From Flavobacterium album (lineage in GTDB: Bacteria > Bacteroidota > Bacteroidia > Flavobacteriales > Flavobacteriaceae), in contig NZ_CP029186.1 in the NCBI RefSeq assembly GCF_003096035.1, positions 757,001 to 821,000 of the forward strand: a stretch of DNA of 64,000 bases, read 5' to 3'. The position numbers were made by a program, and so were the translations under genes. The notes under the pieces were generated by a model, which worked only from the letters and a program-made list of their open reading frames with translations, had not been told where the DNA came from and made no database searches. This document shows, in pieces, positions 48,516 through 56,906 of this stretch; positions within the stretch are counted from its first letter, which is position 1, and each line of letters opens with the position of its first letter.

Positions 48516-49916
48516 ATGAATTTAATAGAGAAAACGGTTGCCGATTTGATGAAAAAATTTGGAGAAGGCAACCATAAGCCAGGATCTGGTAGTGCAGCAG
48601 CATTTCAAGGTATGGTTTCTGCAAAACTTATCTCTACAGTAATCAGTTTAACAACTGAAGAAAAAAGGAGAAAACAATACGGGAACATCTTTACTGAAAT
48701 ATTGGATTTCCAAGAGCAAATTGAAAATCGGATTTACCCAAGTCTGACAAGATTGTTTCAAATAGATTCGGAGCAGTTTGATAAAACTATAATTTTAAGA
48801 ACTGAACGCGATAATGAAGAGGATGAAATTAAAAAAAATCAGTTGAGACTTGAGGCACTAGAACAACTTAAAACTTCTATAGATATACCTTTAGAAATTG
48901 GACTTCTTTGTAAAGAATTAGCAGAAATCGCAGCATATATTTTTGATTATGGTTTCAAAGCTGCAAGAGGAGATTCTCAGGTAGGTTTAAGTGGAGCAGT
49001 TTCTGCTATAAGCGGATGCATATCAATAATTAGACTTAATGTACTATCATATAGTAGTGATGAATATCAATATACTAAATCTGTAGTAGCGAAGGTAGAC
49101 AGTCTTGATAAAGTTTATCAAGAGCTAAGCATCGTTGTAAACGCAAGAATTAGAGTACTACAAGATGAATATGATGCTAAAGTTCCCTTATTTGAAGGTA
49201 TTAATGAGATTATTAAGAAATATAGAGCAGATAAAAAGCTAAAAATAGAAAATTGCGCCCGGGATTTGCAGAATCTCATTTGGGCTAACAAAAACTTAAT
49301 TTGGAAGAAAAACACTCCTAATGATGTTTTAGAAATCTTACGCCCTGATATAATTTTCAGACAAGTTTTAGGATATGGATATATAGAAAATGGCAGATAT
49401 GCTGTCGCTTATGAAGATGGCGGAGATGTTGAGGTTGCAGGAGTTATTGATCAGCCTAATAAATTGGTTGCAGTTTCAAACAATTACTCAGATGAGGTTA
49501 GAAGGTTTACGGCAGCACATGAATTAGGTCATGCAATACTCCATAGTCAGCCCATTTTGCATAGAGATATTCCGTGTGACTCAATTGGTATTCGGAAAAG
49601 CCGTGATTATACTGAAGTAGAGGCTGATAAATTTGCCACCTATTTTCTTATGCCTGAAAGAATAATATTACGAGAGTTTCATAGAATTTATTCCGTACCG
49701 CAATTTCAACTCAATGAAGACTTAGCCTTTAAATTTGGTGGGCGTAGTACTATTGATTTAAGGCGGGAATGTAAGGATAGAAGAGGACTATCTAGAAAGT
49801 TAGCTTCTGCGGAGTTATACAATGACAATTATTTTACATCACTCTCGAAACTGTTTGGTGTTTCAATTGAGGCTATGGCAATTCGTCTTGAAGAACTGAA
49901 TCTTGTATTGTATTAG
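48516..49916 (+). CDS. cyclodeaminase-like domain fused to ImmA/IrrE metallopeptidase domain
   Basis: The 466-residue protein starts at ATG 48516 (MNLIEKTVADLMKKFGEG). Residues about 1-200 resemble the formiminotransferase-cyclodeaminase C-terminal (FTCD_C) helical domain: KPGSGSAAAFQGMVSAKLISTVISLTTEEK, then long helices with DIPLEIGLLCKELAEIA and QVGLSGAVSAISGC. Residues about 300-400 are an ImmA/IrrE peptidase domain with zinc site HELGH (335-339) and EVEADKFATYFLMPE (second Glu near 369). A helical segment (about 200-290) joins them. ImmA/IrrE proteins cleave phage or stress repressors or act as toxin-antitoxin partners. FTCD_C-like proteins bind folate or unknown ligands. The gene is visibly AT-rich and stands alone between the efflux operon and a pseudogene, consistent with transfer. 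The function of the combination is unknown. Confidence 0.8.
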   Translation: MNLIEKTVADLMKKFGEGNHKPGSGSAAAFQGMVSAKLISTVISLTTEEKRRKQYGNIFTEILDFQEQIENRIYPSLTRLFQIDSEQFDKTIILRTERDNEEDEIKKNQLRLEALEQLKTSIDIPLEIGLLCKELAEIAAYIFDYGFKAARGDSQVGLSGAVSAISGCISIIRLNVLSYSSDEYQYTKSVVAKVDSLDKVYQELSIVVNARIRVLQDEYDAKVPLFEGINEIIKKYRADKKLKIENCARDLQNLIWANKNLIWKKNTPNDVLEILRPDIIFRQVLGYGYIENGRYAVAYEDGGDVEVAGVIDQPNKLVAVSNNYSDEVRRFTAAHELGHAILHSQPILHRDIPCDSIGIRKSRDYTEVEADKFATYFLMPERIILREFHRIYSVPQFQLNEDLAFKFGGRSTIDLRRECKDRRGLSRKLASAELYNDNYFTSLSKLFGVSIEAMAIRLEELNLVLY

Positions 49917-50000
49917 GGAGTGTTTTTTCATCCTCGGCAAAATCTTTATCGCCTTTGGGATATACGAAATGATACAGGCTTTCCGTAAATTCAAAGCATA

Positions 50001-50497
50001 ATGAAAAAAGCATTTCTCTTTTACATTCTTATCATCCTGGCATTATCTCTTATGCGTTTTTTCATAAAAATTACCTGAAGTTTGAACTGGCCGGTGAAAT
50101 TCCAAATACACGGAATGAGTATTATCCTGATGCCTATCAGTTTTTTCATTCGGATAGTGAACTGCAAAGTTATTTTTCTACAAATAAAGACACGGAGCAA
50201 CAAAGGGAATTTGCAAAACATATCGTATTTGATTTCAAAAACTATAGTTATGTAGTTGTATGTGGCAGGAAAATAAGATCAATGCATCACAGTTACTAAG
50301 AGTCTGTGTTTGACGATATTTCCCCGGATTATGCACGACCTTCATCACGGACAGTAGTATTTATTGAATATGAAAATGCGTCTGAAGGCGAAGGCATTTA
50401 TTTCTACAAGTCCGACGGGATAGCAGACTTCGTGGTTTTTTTGGTGTGTGATTCGATCAATTATTGTAGAGACGCATTGAATGCGTCTACAGGCTAA
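50001..50497 (+). pseudogene. decayed gene with a frameshift and an in-frame stop
   Basis: ATG 50001 opens a hydrophobic N-terminus (MKKAFLFYILIILALSLMR) that stops at 50076. Coding continues in another frame from about 50066 (KNYLKFELAGEIPNTRNEYYPD...), so there is a frameshift near the T6 or A5 run at 50057-50070. That frame has a TAA at 50297 and then goes on in frame (ESVFDDISPDYARPSSR ... YKSDGIADF) until it runs into a palindromic repeat. The ancestral product was a small membrane or exported protein of about 150 residues. I recall similar hypothetical proteins in Bacteroidota but no function. Confidence 0.7.
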
Positions 50498-50547
50498 TGA
50501 AAAACACCTCAGCACGCGAGACACATTCAATGTGTCTCTACCTGTAA
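50464..50547. repeat. paired-hairpin dispersed repeat, AGACGC family, second copy
   Basis: Two perfect palindromes, 50470-50488 (AGACGCATT arms) and 50519-50537 (AGACACATT arms), are separated by 30 bp. GTAG before the first and CTCTAC after the second are inverted. It is the same pair as at 1867-1950 but in the opposite order. It fused to the end of the pseudogene frame. Confidence 0.7.
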
Positions 50548-50590
50548 ATTACTATGATAAACTTTCCCCCACTCCTACTTGTAAACTTTG

Positions 50591-50598
50591 TAACTTTG
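50591..50598 (+). promoter_or_regulatory. -7 box of thiL
   Basis: TAACTTTG lies 27 nt before ATG 50626. Confidence 0.5.
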
Positions 50599-50625
50599 CA
50601 ACCTTAAACTTGCAACTCACAAGAA

Positions 50626-51678
50626 ATGATAGAAGACAAAAACCAGCCCCGTACCAGCCTTTCTAACCTTGGCGAATTCGGGCTTATAGAGCACCTTACC
50701 CAAAATATTGAAATAGCACAGCCCACAACCATAAAAGGCATTGGCGATGACGGCGCTGTGCTTGATTTTAAGGAGAAGAAAGTGGTGGTTTCAACCGACC
50801 TGCTTATCGAAGGCGTGCACTTTGACCTGGCCTATATGCCGCTAAAGCATTTGGGCTACAAAGCCGCTGTGGTGAACGTGTCGGATATCTGCGCCATGAA
50901 CGCCAAGCCGACGCAAATTACCGTTTCGATAGCAGTGTCCAACCGCTTCCCTGTTGAGGCGTTAGACGAGCTCTATGACGGTATTAAGCATGCTGCCAGG
51001 GTATATGGGGTGGACATCATCGGGGGCGATACCACGTCGTCGCAAAAAGGGATGATCCTGAGCATTACCGCTATCGGCGAAGCTGATGAAGACGATATTA
51101 CCTACCGCGTGGGCGCTACCGATACCGACCTGTTGGTACTTACCGGCGATATTGGTTCGGCCTACATGGGCCTGCAGGTGCTCGAAAGGGAAAAGCAGGT
51201 GTTTCAGGTAAACCCCGACAACCAGCCCGACCTTGATGCGTACACTTACCTGATAGAACGCCAGCTGAAACCGGAAGCGCGTATGGACGTGAAGGAACTG
51301 CTGAAAGCGCTGGAAATAAAGCCTACGTCGATGATCGATGTATCGGATGGATTGTCGTCTGAGATCATGCATTTATGCAAACAGTCGGGTGTAGGATGTA
51401 ATTTATACGAAGACAAACTACCGCTCGACCCGCAGCTTATTAATGTATGCGAGGAATTCAATATTGACAGTACCACGGTTGCCATCAACGGCGGCGAAGA
51501 TTATGAGCTGCTGTTCACCATCCGCATGGATGATTACGATAAGATAAAGGGCAACCCTAACTTTACCATCATCGGCCATATGACGCAGGAAAGCGAAGGC
51601 ATCCACCTGGTGACCCGCGCCAATACCAAGATCCCATTGAAAGCAAGGGGATGGAATGCGCTTAAAGAAGAGGAATAG
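50626..51678 (+). CDS. thiL: thiamine-monophosphate kinase
   Basis: ThiL phosphorylates thiamine phosphate with ATP to give thiamine diphosphate, the active cofactor. The 350-residue protein has the PurM/AIR-synthase-like fold with GIGDDGAVLDF, STDLLIEGVHFD, DICAMNAKPTQITVS, GGDTTSSQKG, DVSDGLSSE and NGGEDYELLFTI. These include the Asp residues that bind Mg-ATP and substrate. The length is normal. It is transcribed alone. Confidence 0.95.
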   Translation: MIEDKNQPRTSLSNLGEFGLIEHLTQNIEIAQPTTIKGIGDDGAVLDFKEKKVVVSTDLLIEGVHFDLAYMPLKHLGYKAAVVNVSDICAMNAKPTQITVSIAVSNRFPVEALDELYDGIKHAARVYGVDIIGGDTTSSQKGMILSITAIGEADEDDITYRVGATDTDLLVLTGDIGSAYMGLQVLEREKQVFQVNPDNQPDLDAYTYLIERQLKPEARMDVKELLKALEIKPTSMIDVSDGLSSEIMHLCKQSGVGCNLYEDKLPLDPQLINVCEEFNIDSTTVAINGGEDYELLFTIRMDDYDKIKGNPNFTIIGHMTQESEGIHLVTRANTKIPLKARGWNALKEEE

Positions 51679-51691
51679 TTACGGGTTTAGG

Positions 51692-51790
51692 CATCTCGAC
51701 TGCGCTCGATGTGACAGCATAACGTAAATACGAAATACATCGTTATCAGTTCGAGCGCAGCCTGTCTACCGACAAGGGCAGGTCGGGAAA
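51692..51790. repeat. dispersed repeat with TCGACTGCGCTCGA core
   Basis: The palindromic core TCGACTGCGCTCGATGTGA (51697 on) is followed about 40 bp later by the inverted TTCGAGCGCAG and a GCCTGTC / GGCAGGTCGGG segment. It is related to the elements at 17464 and 42143 and lies between thiL and the small membrane protein gene. Confidence 0.6.
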
Positions 51791-51826
51791 AAGGGTTCGT
51801 GTTATGAAAATTCCTATATTTATATC

Positions 51827-52222
51827 ATGAAACCCGAAAACAAAAACTTCCTGAAGTTTTGCCTGCTGGTATTTTTAACAGCGGTACTGGCGTATTCGCT
51901 TTTCTTCGTTGCGGCATTGGCCTATAGCCAGCCTATGGGCGCGTATAGCTGGCTACAGGCTTATATGTTTGGGTTTATTCTTCACCTGCCGCTGTGGTTT
52001 GGGGCGTTATTAATTGCCGGGCTTATACTTAAAAAGCCATTCCCAAAGAAAGTGACCTTTATATTGGAAGCATTACTTTTTACTATGTTGCTGCTTCCAT
52101 TGATACTGAAAGATCCCCGTGAATTTTTTGATACGATCCTGCTGCCCTATTATGCTGTTGATTTCCTGCTGTGCCTGGCATTGCTGTTGAAATTGAGGGT
52201 GCGGGTTGTAAGACACCAATAA
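51827..52222 (+). CDS. small integral membrane protein
   Basis: The 131-residue protein has four predicted membrane helices (residues about 11-33, 45-67, 75-92 and 105-123) and a basic C-terminus. I do not recognise a family. A -7-like sequence, TATATTTA, lies four bases before ATG 51827. Confidence 0.7.
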   Translation: MKPENKNFLKFCLLVFLTAVLAYSLFFVAALAYSQPMGAYSWLQAYMFGFILHLPLWFGALLIAGLILKKPFPKKVTFILEALLFTMLLLPLILKDPREFFDTILLPYYAVDFLLCLALLLKLRVRVVRHQ

Positions 52223-52232
52223 TTACATTATT

Positions 52233-52685
52233 TTAATTATTATTGAGATACCTTTCGATATCATATTCCTGATAGCCATTAACACAATGTTTTATTCGCG
52301 ATATTACAGCTTCTGTCATTTGAAAATTTTCTATTTCTTCTTCAAAATATATCAGTTCTGCAATTTCATGCTCTTTACTTGTATCTAATCCTCCAAGCCA
52401 AGGCATTGTATCGAGTGTCTTAAGTATTTGACCATAGTTTGGATTTGTTTCTAATGTCTTTTTGCGTAAAAGTTCTAATACAATTTTACTCGAAACCGAT
52501 ATATCTCCTCCTTTAGCATAAAGATTAATCAAGCTATCAAGTTCATTCTCTCCAAAAGTATCGAGATAATTTTCCATCAAAATTGAATTGTAGGATATGA
52601 TTCCAATTATCTCATTTTTGGAATATGCATGATCAAGAATAGCGAATTTGAAAGCCAGATAAACTGTCGAAATTTGTTCTTTCAT
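52233..52685 (-). CDS. orphan AT-rich hypothetical protein
   Basis: The 150-residue soluble protein is acidic and probably all-helical, without recognisable motifs (LDSLINLYAKGGDIS, TLETNPNYGQILKTLD). Base composition is visibly more AT-rich than the flanking thiL and glyS. It is convergent with the small membrane protein gene (10 bp apart). Small acidic proteins of this kind are often immunity proteins in Bacteroidota, but no toxin is adjacent, so this is only a guess. Confidence 0.65.
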   Translation of the reverse strand: MKEQISTVYLAFKFAILDHAYSKNEIIGIISYNSILMENYLDTFGENELDSLINLYAKGGDISVSSKIVLELLRKKTLETNPNYGQILKTLDTMPWLGGLDTSKEHEIAELIYFEEEIENFQMTEAVISRIKHCVNGYQEYDIERYLNNN

Positions 52686-52697
52686 ATAATTAAACCA

Positions 52698-52719
52698 AAC
52701 GCCCCCTTCCGGAGGCGTT
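52698..52719 (-). terminator. hairpin after glyS
   Basis: AACGCC-CC pairs with GG-GGCGTT around TTCC with one mismatch. On the minus strand a modest T-rich run follows. Confidence 0.5.
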
Positions 52720-52727
52720 ATATACTA

Positions 52728-54269
52728 TTACATCTTCATTAGCCAGTTCCGTACCGAAACTTCTTCATTGATGATGCTTCTTAATTCGGATATTTTCACC
52801 CTGTCCTGCTTCATGCTGTCGCGGTGGCGGATGGTCACGGTTTCGTCTTCAAGTGTCTGGTGGTCTACCGTGATGCAGAAAGGCGTACCCAGTGCATCCT
52901 GCCTGCGGTAACGGCGGCCAACGGCATCCTTCTCATCATACGCCACATTGAAGTCCCATTTAAGGTCCTCAATTATTTTACGGGCTACATCCGGCAGTCC
53001 GTCTTTCTTAACCAATGGCAGTACCGCGGCTTTTGTAGGTGCGAGTACCGCAGGCAGGCTTAGTACGGTACGAACGGAGCCGTCTTCCAAAGTTTCTTCT
53101 TTTAATGCTGTAGAGAATACGGCAAGGAACATCCTGTCGAGGCCGACAGACGTTTCTACTACGTATGGCACATAATTCTCGTTCAGCTCGGTATCGAAAT
53201 ACTGTAGTTTCTTACCGCTGAATTGCTCGTGTGCCTTAAGGTCGAAATCGGTACGCGAGTGGATCCCTTCCAGCTCCTTGAAGCCAAACGGGAAGTTGAA
53301 CTCGATATCGGCAGCGGCATTGGCATAGTGCGCCAGCTTTTCATGGTCGTGGAAACGGTAATTCTCTTTTCCAAGGCCAAGCGACAGGTGCCATTTCAGC
53401 CTTGTTTCTTTCCAGTACTCATAGTATTTCATCTCTTCGCCCGGACGGACAAAGAACTGCATTTCCATCTGTTCGAATTCGCGCATACGGAAAATGAACT
53501 GCCTTGCCACAATCTCGTTACGGAACGCCTTGCCCGTTTGCGCGATACCGAAAGGTATTTTCATACGGCCGGTCTTTTGTACGTTCAGGAAGTTCACGAA
53601 GATACCCTGTGCCGTTTCCGGGCGAAGGTACAGGTCCATTGCATTAGCGGCTTCTGCGCCCAGCTTGGTGCCGAACATCAGGTTGAACTGCCTTACTTCC
53701 GTCCAGTTCTTAGAGCCTGTTTCCGGGTCGGCGATCTCGAGCTCTTCGATAAGCGCTTTCACATCGGCCAGGTTCTCTGTTTCCAATGAATGTGCCATGC
53801 GCTCCAGTATCTGGCGCTGTTTGGCTTTATATTCCATCACGCGGGCGTTTGTCGTAACGAATTCCTCCTCATTGAAGGCCTCGCCAAAACGCGCGCGCGC
53901 CTTTTCTATTTCTTTTTGGGCTTTCTGGTTAAGCTTCTCGGCATAATCCTCGATAAGCACGTCGGCCCTGTATCGTTTCTTGGAATCTTTGTTGTCTATC
54001 AAAGGGTCGTTGAACGCATCTACGTGCCCCGAAGCCTTCCATGTAGTAGGGTGCATGAATATCGCGGCATCAATACCCACAATGTTCTCATGCATCTGCA
54101 CCATCGATTTCCACCAATATTCCCTGATGTTCTTCTTTAGTTCTGCGCCGTTCTGGCCGTAGTCGTATACTGCGCTTAAACCATCGTATATCTCGCTGGA
54201 CTGGAAAATGAACCCATACTCCTTAGCGTGCGAAATAACATTCTTAAATTGATCTTCTTGTTTTGCCAT
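52728..54269 (-). CDS. glyS: glycyl-tRNA synthetase, homodimeric class II type
   Basis: This enzyme charges tRNA-Gly. The 513-residue protein is the single-chain alpha2 type. It has YDYGQNGAELKKN, the motif-1 region FMHPTTWKASGHVDAF, motif 2 FRNEIVARQFIFRMREFEQMEMQFF-like sequence, and motif 3 with TSVGLDRMFLAV. The C-terminal anticodon-binding domain (APTKAAVLPLVKKDG ... RYRRQDALGTPFCITVD) is complete. The -7 box TATTTTTG on the minus strand (54284-54277) ends seven bases before the ATG. Confidence 0.96.
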   Translation of the reverse strand: MAKQEDQFKNVISHAKEYGFIFQSSEIYDGLSAVYDYGQNGAELKKNIREYWWKSMVQMHENIVGIDAAIFMHPTTWKASGHVDAFNDPLIDNKDSKKRYRADVLIEDYAEKLNQKAQKEIEKARARFGEAFNEEEFVTTNARVMEYKAKQRQILERMAHSLETENLADVKALIEELEIADPETGSKNWTEVRQFNLMFGTKLGAEAANAMDLYLRPETAQGIFVNFLNVQKTGRMKIPFGIAQTGKAFRNEIVARQFIFRMREFEQMEMQFFVRPGEEMKYYEYWKETRLKWHLSLGLGKENYRFHDHEKLAHYANAAADIEFNFPFGFKELEGIHSRTDFDLKAHEQFSGKKLQYFDTELNENYVPYVVETSVGLDRMFLAVFSTALKEETLEDGSVRTVLSLPAVLAPTKAAVLPLVKKDGLPDVARKIIEDLKWDFNVAYDEKDAVGRRYRRQDALGTPFCITVDHQTLEDETVTIRHRDSMKQDRVKISELRSIINEEVSVRNWLMKM

Positions 54270-54276
54270 AGTGGTG

Positions 54277-54284
54277 CAAAAATA
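54277..54284 (-). promoter_or_regulatory. -7 box close to the glyS start
   Basis: TATTTTTG on the minus strand, seven bases before ATG 54269, predicting a leader of two or three nucleotides. Confidence 0.5.
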
Positions 54285-54381
54285 TAAAACCTAACTATAT
54301 AAGTGTAGTAAATTACACAGAAAATCAGGCCAATGTTACAGAAATAAAAACGTTTTATATCTTTATCCCAAAAGCGGTATT

Positions 54382-55059
54382 ATGCTCAGCTCCCTTTTCA
54401 ACCTTCTCTTTCCTAAAACCTGCAATGGCTGTGACGGCCTGCTGCTGGAAAGTGAAGATGTTGTATGCACGGCCTGCCGCCACGATATGCCTTTTACGCT
54501 GCACCACCTGAATGCGGAGAATGAGACCTTCAAAAAGTTTTACGGAAGGCTCCCGCTGGAGCATGCTTCGGCATTTTTGTATTTCCACAAGGAAGGCATG
54601 GTACAGCAGATGGTCCACAACCTGAAATACCGGAAGCAGCAGGAAGTGGGCCGGCTGTTAGGCCAGTTGCATGCCGAAGACCTTAAAACCGTAGAAGCGC
54701 TTAAGGATGTTACCGATATCATCCCTGTGCCCATGCACCCAAAGAAACTCCGGCAGCGCGGGTACAACCAGGTAACGGAATTTGGGAAGGCTTTGGCCGA
54801 AGGGCTGGGCAAAAACTACAATGAGGCTATCCTGGTAAAGAAAGTACACACCCAAACCCAGACAAAAAAGAACCTTGCTGCACGTGCTGCTATAGCCAAC
54901 GCTTTTGATGTGAACTTTACGGAAGCCGATTCAGGCAGGCACTTTTTGCTCATTGACGACGTTATCACTACCGGATCGACGCTCGAAGCCTGTGGGCGCG
55001 AGTTATTAAAGATTCCCGGCGCTAAGGTCAGCATTGTGACCATGGCTTATGCGCATTAA
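54382..55059 (+). CDS. ComF family phosphoribosyltransferase-like protein
   Basis: The 225-residue protein has an N-terminal zinc ribbon (C-x2-C at about 13-16 and VVCTAC at about 28-33) and a C-terminal PRTase fold with the PRPP motif LLIDDVITTGST. In naturally competent bacteria ComF helps pass transformed single strands to the recombination machinery; a substrate for its PRTase fold is not established. IIPVPMHPKKLRQRGYNQ is typical of the family. It is divergent from glyS with 112 bp between the starts. Confidence 0.9.
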   Translation: MLSSLFNLLFPKTCNGCDGLLLESEDVVCTACRHDMPFTLHHLNAENETFKKFYGRLPLEHASAFLYFHKEGMVQQMVHNLKYRKQQEVGRLLGQLHAEDLKTVEALKDVTDIIPVPMHPKKLRQRGYNQVTEFGKALAEGLGKNYNEAILVKKVHTQTQTKKNLAARAAIANAFDVNFTEADSGRHFLLIDDVITTGSTLEACGRELLKIPGAKVSIVTMAYAH

Positions 55060-55074
55060 ATAAACATTTTATTT

Positions 55075-55215
55075 AACCACATAGATACAGTAGTTTTCAT
55101 AGTGATTTATTATTGCTGAAGGGAACATATTTGCACATAGCGAAGCGAAGCTTCATTCTCTGTGTCGCTCAACTGGGTTTATAATTTTCCTTTATGACTA
55201 TGTGCCTATGTGGTT
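55075..55215. repeat. 141-bp element bounded by AACCACATAG inverted repeats
   Basis: AACCACATAG (55075-55084) and CTATGTGGTT (55206-55215) are perfect inverted ends. Inside are further short inverted pieces (CACATAG / TATGTG, GCGAAGCGAAGC). There is no reading frame and no transposase. It resembles the miniature repeats common in flavobacterial intergenic DNA. Confidence 0.55.
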
Positions 55216-55286
55216 AGAATTATTTACTTAAAAATTTAGACAGTTACTGAATATAATTGTTATTTTGTGCTGTCAAAGAATTCAAC

Positions 55287-56906
55287 ATGCTGAAAAGTAG
55301 ATTTTTCCTTTATATAGTGCTCCTTTCACTTGCCCTTACGGGATGCGCCAAACGCGGCAATATTACCGGCGGGGCGAAAGACACCATACCGCCTTCCATC
55401 ACAGGAAGCTCGCCTGCTAATATGAGTACGGGGTTTAAAGGCAACCAAATCCATATCGATTTCAATGAGTATATCAAGATAAAGGACATCAGCAAGCAGC
55501 TTATCATTTCACCGCCGCTGAAATACACGCCGGACATTGTGCCTACCGGGAGCGCGAGCAAATTCATCAATATAAAGATCAAGGATACGCTTCAGGAAAA
55601 TACCACGTACAGCTTCAATTTCGGGCAAAGCATTACCGACAACAACGAAGGCAACCCTTATTCGCAGTTCAAATTCATATTTTCTACCGGCAGTTATATC
55701 GATTCGCTTTCGCTAAAGGGACGAATAAAGGATGCCTACTCTCGCGAGACCGACAATTTCGTGACCATCATGCTGTATGAGGCTAACGAAACCTTTAACG
55801 ACTCTACCATCTACAAAGAGCGTCCGAGATATGTGACCAATACGCTCGACAGCATGGTCAATTTTTCGCTGGAAAACCTTAAAGAGGGCAAATACCACCT
55901 CTTTGCATTGAAGGATAAGAACAACAATTACAAATACGACCCAAAGAGCGATAAGCTTGCATTCCTTAATGATGTGGTTACGGTACCCGACAGCCTTATC
56001 GCGGGGTACCAACTGGAGCTTTTCCAAGAAACACCGCCGTTTAAGTCATTTAAGCCATCGCTGGAAACATCCAATAAGTTCTTTATCGGCTATGAAGGAA
56101 ATCCGAAAGGCGTAAAGGTAAATGTTAAGAATGGCACCGGCACTGAGGACATCCGCTCCCTGGTCACGCAGGTATCCGGTAAGGACTCCCTGAATGTATG
56201 GATACCAAGAGGCATCAAGGCCGACTCGCTACAGGTGCAGATAACGCACAGCGATTCGGCGAAGGACTTTACGATGAAGTTCAGGGAACTTAAGCAGAGT
56301 GATTCATTAAAGGTAGAAGCCGTACAGAAAGGCGGACTGAATTTCAGGGAAAAATTCACGCTGAGGCCGTCTACGCCATTAGTTTCCATTGACTCCACAA
56401 AGATAAGGCTGATAAATAAGGATTCCCTGGCAATTGCGTATACTTATGCTTACGATGAGTTTAAACAGGATCTGGCCTTTGATTTTCCGAAGGACGAGAA
56501 CCAGCGGTATAACTTTCTGCTGCTGCCCGGGGCGCTCACTGATTTTTACGGAACGCAGAACGATTCCCTGAAATACAGCCTTGTTACAAAAACGCTGGCT
56601 GAATACGGCAACCTGCGGGTACGCCTTGAAAATGCAAACCGGTTTCCGCTTATACTGGAAATCACCAATGCCAAGGGAGAAGTTCAGGCTTCTTACTATT
56701 CTGAGGGGGAAACGCAGATTAATTTCGATGCCATATTGCCGGATAAATATCTTTTAAGGGTAATCTACGACAACAATAAGAACCGCGAGTGGGACAGCGG
56801 CTACTATCCTGACAGGCGCCAGCCCGAAGAAGTGATCTATTTCCCTAAGGAAGTAGACGTTCGGGAGAACTGGGATGTAGAGCAGCCCTTTAACCTTGGA
56901 GGGTAA
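55287..56906 (+). CDS. Ig-like domain lipoprotein
   Basis: The 539-residue protein starts at ATG 55287 and has a lipoprotein signal (LALTGC, Cys at about 20). The first domain (residues about 35-140: TIPPSITGSSPANMSTGF ... IHIDFNEYIKIKD ... TYSFNFGQSITDNNEGN) is a bacterial Ig-like (Big_5) domain. The rest is beta-rich, with a repeat-like KYHLFALKDKNNNYKYD and a similar LRVIYDNNKNREWD near the end. Relatives are common in Bacteroidota without a known role. Its last 17 bp overlap the convergent nitrilase-family gene. Confidence 0.85.
   Translation: MLKSRFFLYIVLLSLALTGCAKRGNITGGAKDTIPPSITGSSPANMSTGFKGNQIHIDFNEYIKIKDISKQLIISPPLKYTPDIVPTGSASKFINIKIKDTLQENTTYSFNFGQSITDNNEGNPYSQFKFIFSTGSYIDSLSLKGRIKDAYSRETDNFVTIMLYEANETFNDSTIYKERPRYVTNTLDSMVNFSLENLKEGKYHLFALKDKNNNYKYDPKSDKLAFLNDVVTVPDSLIAGYQLELFQETPPFKSFKPSLETSNKFFIGYEGNPKGVKVNVKNGTGTEDIRSLVTQVSGKDSLNVWIPRGIKADSLQVQITHSDSAKDFTMKFRELKQSDSLKVEAVQKGGLNFREKFTLRPSTPLVSIDSTKIRLINKDSLAIAYTYAYDEFKQDLAFDFPKDENQRYNFLLLPGALTDFYGTQNDSLKYSLVTKTLAEYGNLRVRLENANRFPLILEITNAKGEVQASYYSEGETQINFDAILPDKYLLRVIYDNNKNREWDSGYYPDRRQPEEVIYFPKEVDVRENWDVEQPFNLGG

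Noticed and set aside
50306..50497. Stand-alone 63-codon gene
   Set aside because: It continues in the same frame from the coding stretch before the TAA at 50297, so it is the 3' part of a broken gene, and its end is made by a palindromic repeat.
55075..55215. Insertion sequence
   Set aside because: No transposase frame lies inside or nearby; it is only a short inverted-repeat element.
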